Below are positions 6,194 to 6,434 of a stretch of DNA of 6,434 bases, one piece after another. The position numbers and the translations under genes were made by a program. Numbering within the stretch: the stretch's first letter is position 1; every line of letters starts with the position of its first letter. The stretch comes from Halobacteriales archaeon. Its GTDB lineage: Archaea; Thermoplasmatota; E2; JACPAO01; JAHFTW01. The DNA is taken from positions 1 to 6,434 of the forward strand of contig JAIVGU010000253.1 of NCBI GenBank assembly GCA_020201445.1. The letters run 5' to 3'. Below the pieces are notes generated by a model that did no database searches, was not told the DNA's origin, and saw nothing but the letters and a program-made list of their open reading frames with translations.

Positions 6194-6212
6194 CAACCGC
6201 GAAAGGCGCAAC
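6194..6212 (-). repeat. Degenerate repeat unit, reversed
   Basis: The minus strand reads GTTGCGCCTTTCGCGGTTG, with the same TTCGCGGTT core as the copy at 6248-6256 but the opposite orientation. Its palindrome is incomplete (CGCG against GCGC-type arms). Confidence 0.5.
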
Positions 6213-6229
6213 ATCAGGAGAAAGCCGCT

Positions 6230-6262
6230 TCCTTCGTGTTCGCGCGCTTCGCGGTTCGGTGG
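6230..6262 (+). repeat. CGCG-N5-CGCG repeat unit beside the acyltransferase stop
   Basis: CGCG (6241-6244) and CGCG (6250-6253) flank CGCTT, and the tail CGCGGTTCGGTGG (6250-6262) is identical to 2257-2269. It ends two bases before the stop codon of the minus-strand acyltransferase. Together with 6086-6212 it makes nearly all of the 189-base convergent spacer repeat-derived. Confidence 0.7.
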
Positions 6263-6264
6263 CG

Positions 6265-6434
6265 TCAGTACGACTTGCGCACGCGCCGCGCCGGGACGCC
6301 CGCCCAGAACTCCCCCGCCGGGACGTCGCGGGTCACGACCGAGCCGGCGCCGACCACCGCACCCTCGCCAATGGTGACGCCGGGGAGGATGGTGCAGTTG
6401 GCGCCCACGCTGCAGCGGGTGGCCAGCCGGACGG
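6265..6434 (-). CDS. Hexapeptide-repeat (left-handed beta-helix) acyltransferase, C-terminal end only
   Basis: Only the last 56 codons are in the window; the gene begins beyond the right edge. The visible protein reads [18 protein letters not shown], then [19 protein letters not shown], then [12 protein letters not shown] and the stop (TCA at 6265-6267 on the plus strand). The spaced hydrophobic-Gly-x4 turns are those of a left-handed beta-helix. [13 protein letters not shown] and AGVPAR are the classic ending of acetyl- or acyltransferases such as sugar O- and N-acetyltransferases and serine acetyltransferase relatives. These enzymes form trimers and move an acyl group from a CoA or carrier-protein donor. 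The acceptor cannot be told from this end. A surface-sugar role would suit the family but is only a guess. It converges on the lipoprotein gene. Confidence 0.9.
   Translation of the reverse strand, partial: VRLATRCSVGANCTILPGVTIGEGAVVGAGSVVTRDVPAGEFWAGVPARRVRKSY

Noticed and set aside
6086..6262. CRISPR-like array in the convergent spacer
   Set aside because: Units are short, vary in orientation, and have no constant-length unique spacers; there are no cas genes.

Overview
This window is very GC-rich (about 70% by eye) and almost certainly archaeal. The best evidence is a NOB1-type ribosome-maturation nuclease (PIN domain plus C-terminal zinc ribbon, a family of archaea and eukaryotes) and a PurM whose sequence reads like archaeal homologues. 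A-T islands about 25 bases upstream of GTG or ATG starts, with no clear Shine-Dalgarno sequences, fit archaeal TATA promoters and leaderless transcripts. The proteins are not strongly acidic, which argues against a typical haloarchaeon. A Thermoplasmatota-like lineage is a guess only.

Layout. Positions 1-888 (minus strand, cut by the left edge) hold purM, for AIR synthetase of purine biosynthesis, with an unusual Lys/Ala/Pro-rich N-terminal extension of about 94 residues. A 268-base divergent spacer with two palindromic repeat units separates it from the plus-strand genes. These are nob1 (1157-1789), whose last roughly 40 codons look like absorbed intergenic repeat sequence, and a DUF309 gene (1815-2234). 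After a short spacer with another repeat and an A-T-rich promoter/operator island come marR (2325-2774) and a 14-TM DHA2-type drug exporter (2771-4687). These two overlap by four bases and look like a regulator-exporter operon. A 77-base spacer with two dyads leads to an exported, probably lipid-anchored protein of unknown function (4765-6075). A 189-base convergent spacer packed with repeats then separates it from the end of a minus-strand hexapeptide-repeat acyltransferase (6265-6434, cut by the right edge).

How it fits together. The purM/nob1/DUF309 part is housekeeping (nucleotide synthesis, rRNA processing, one uncharacterised protein). The marR/MFS/lipoprotein part is cell-envelope and efflux related. 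The most distinctive non-coding signal is a family of short palindromic units, roughly CGCG-N5-CGCG followed by GTTCGGTGG, or AATCCGC-N-GCGGATT. They lie in the larger gaps and, once, inside the 3' end of nob1. I see no RNA gene, CRISPR array, transposase or complete new multi-gene system. The items most worth following are the PurM extension, the repeat family and its incursion into nob1, and the unknown lipoprotein.
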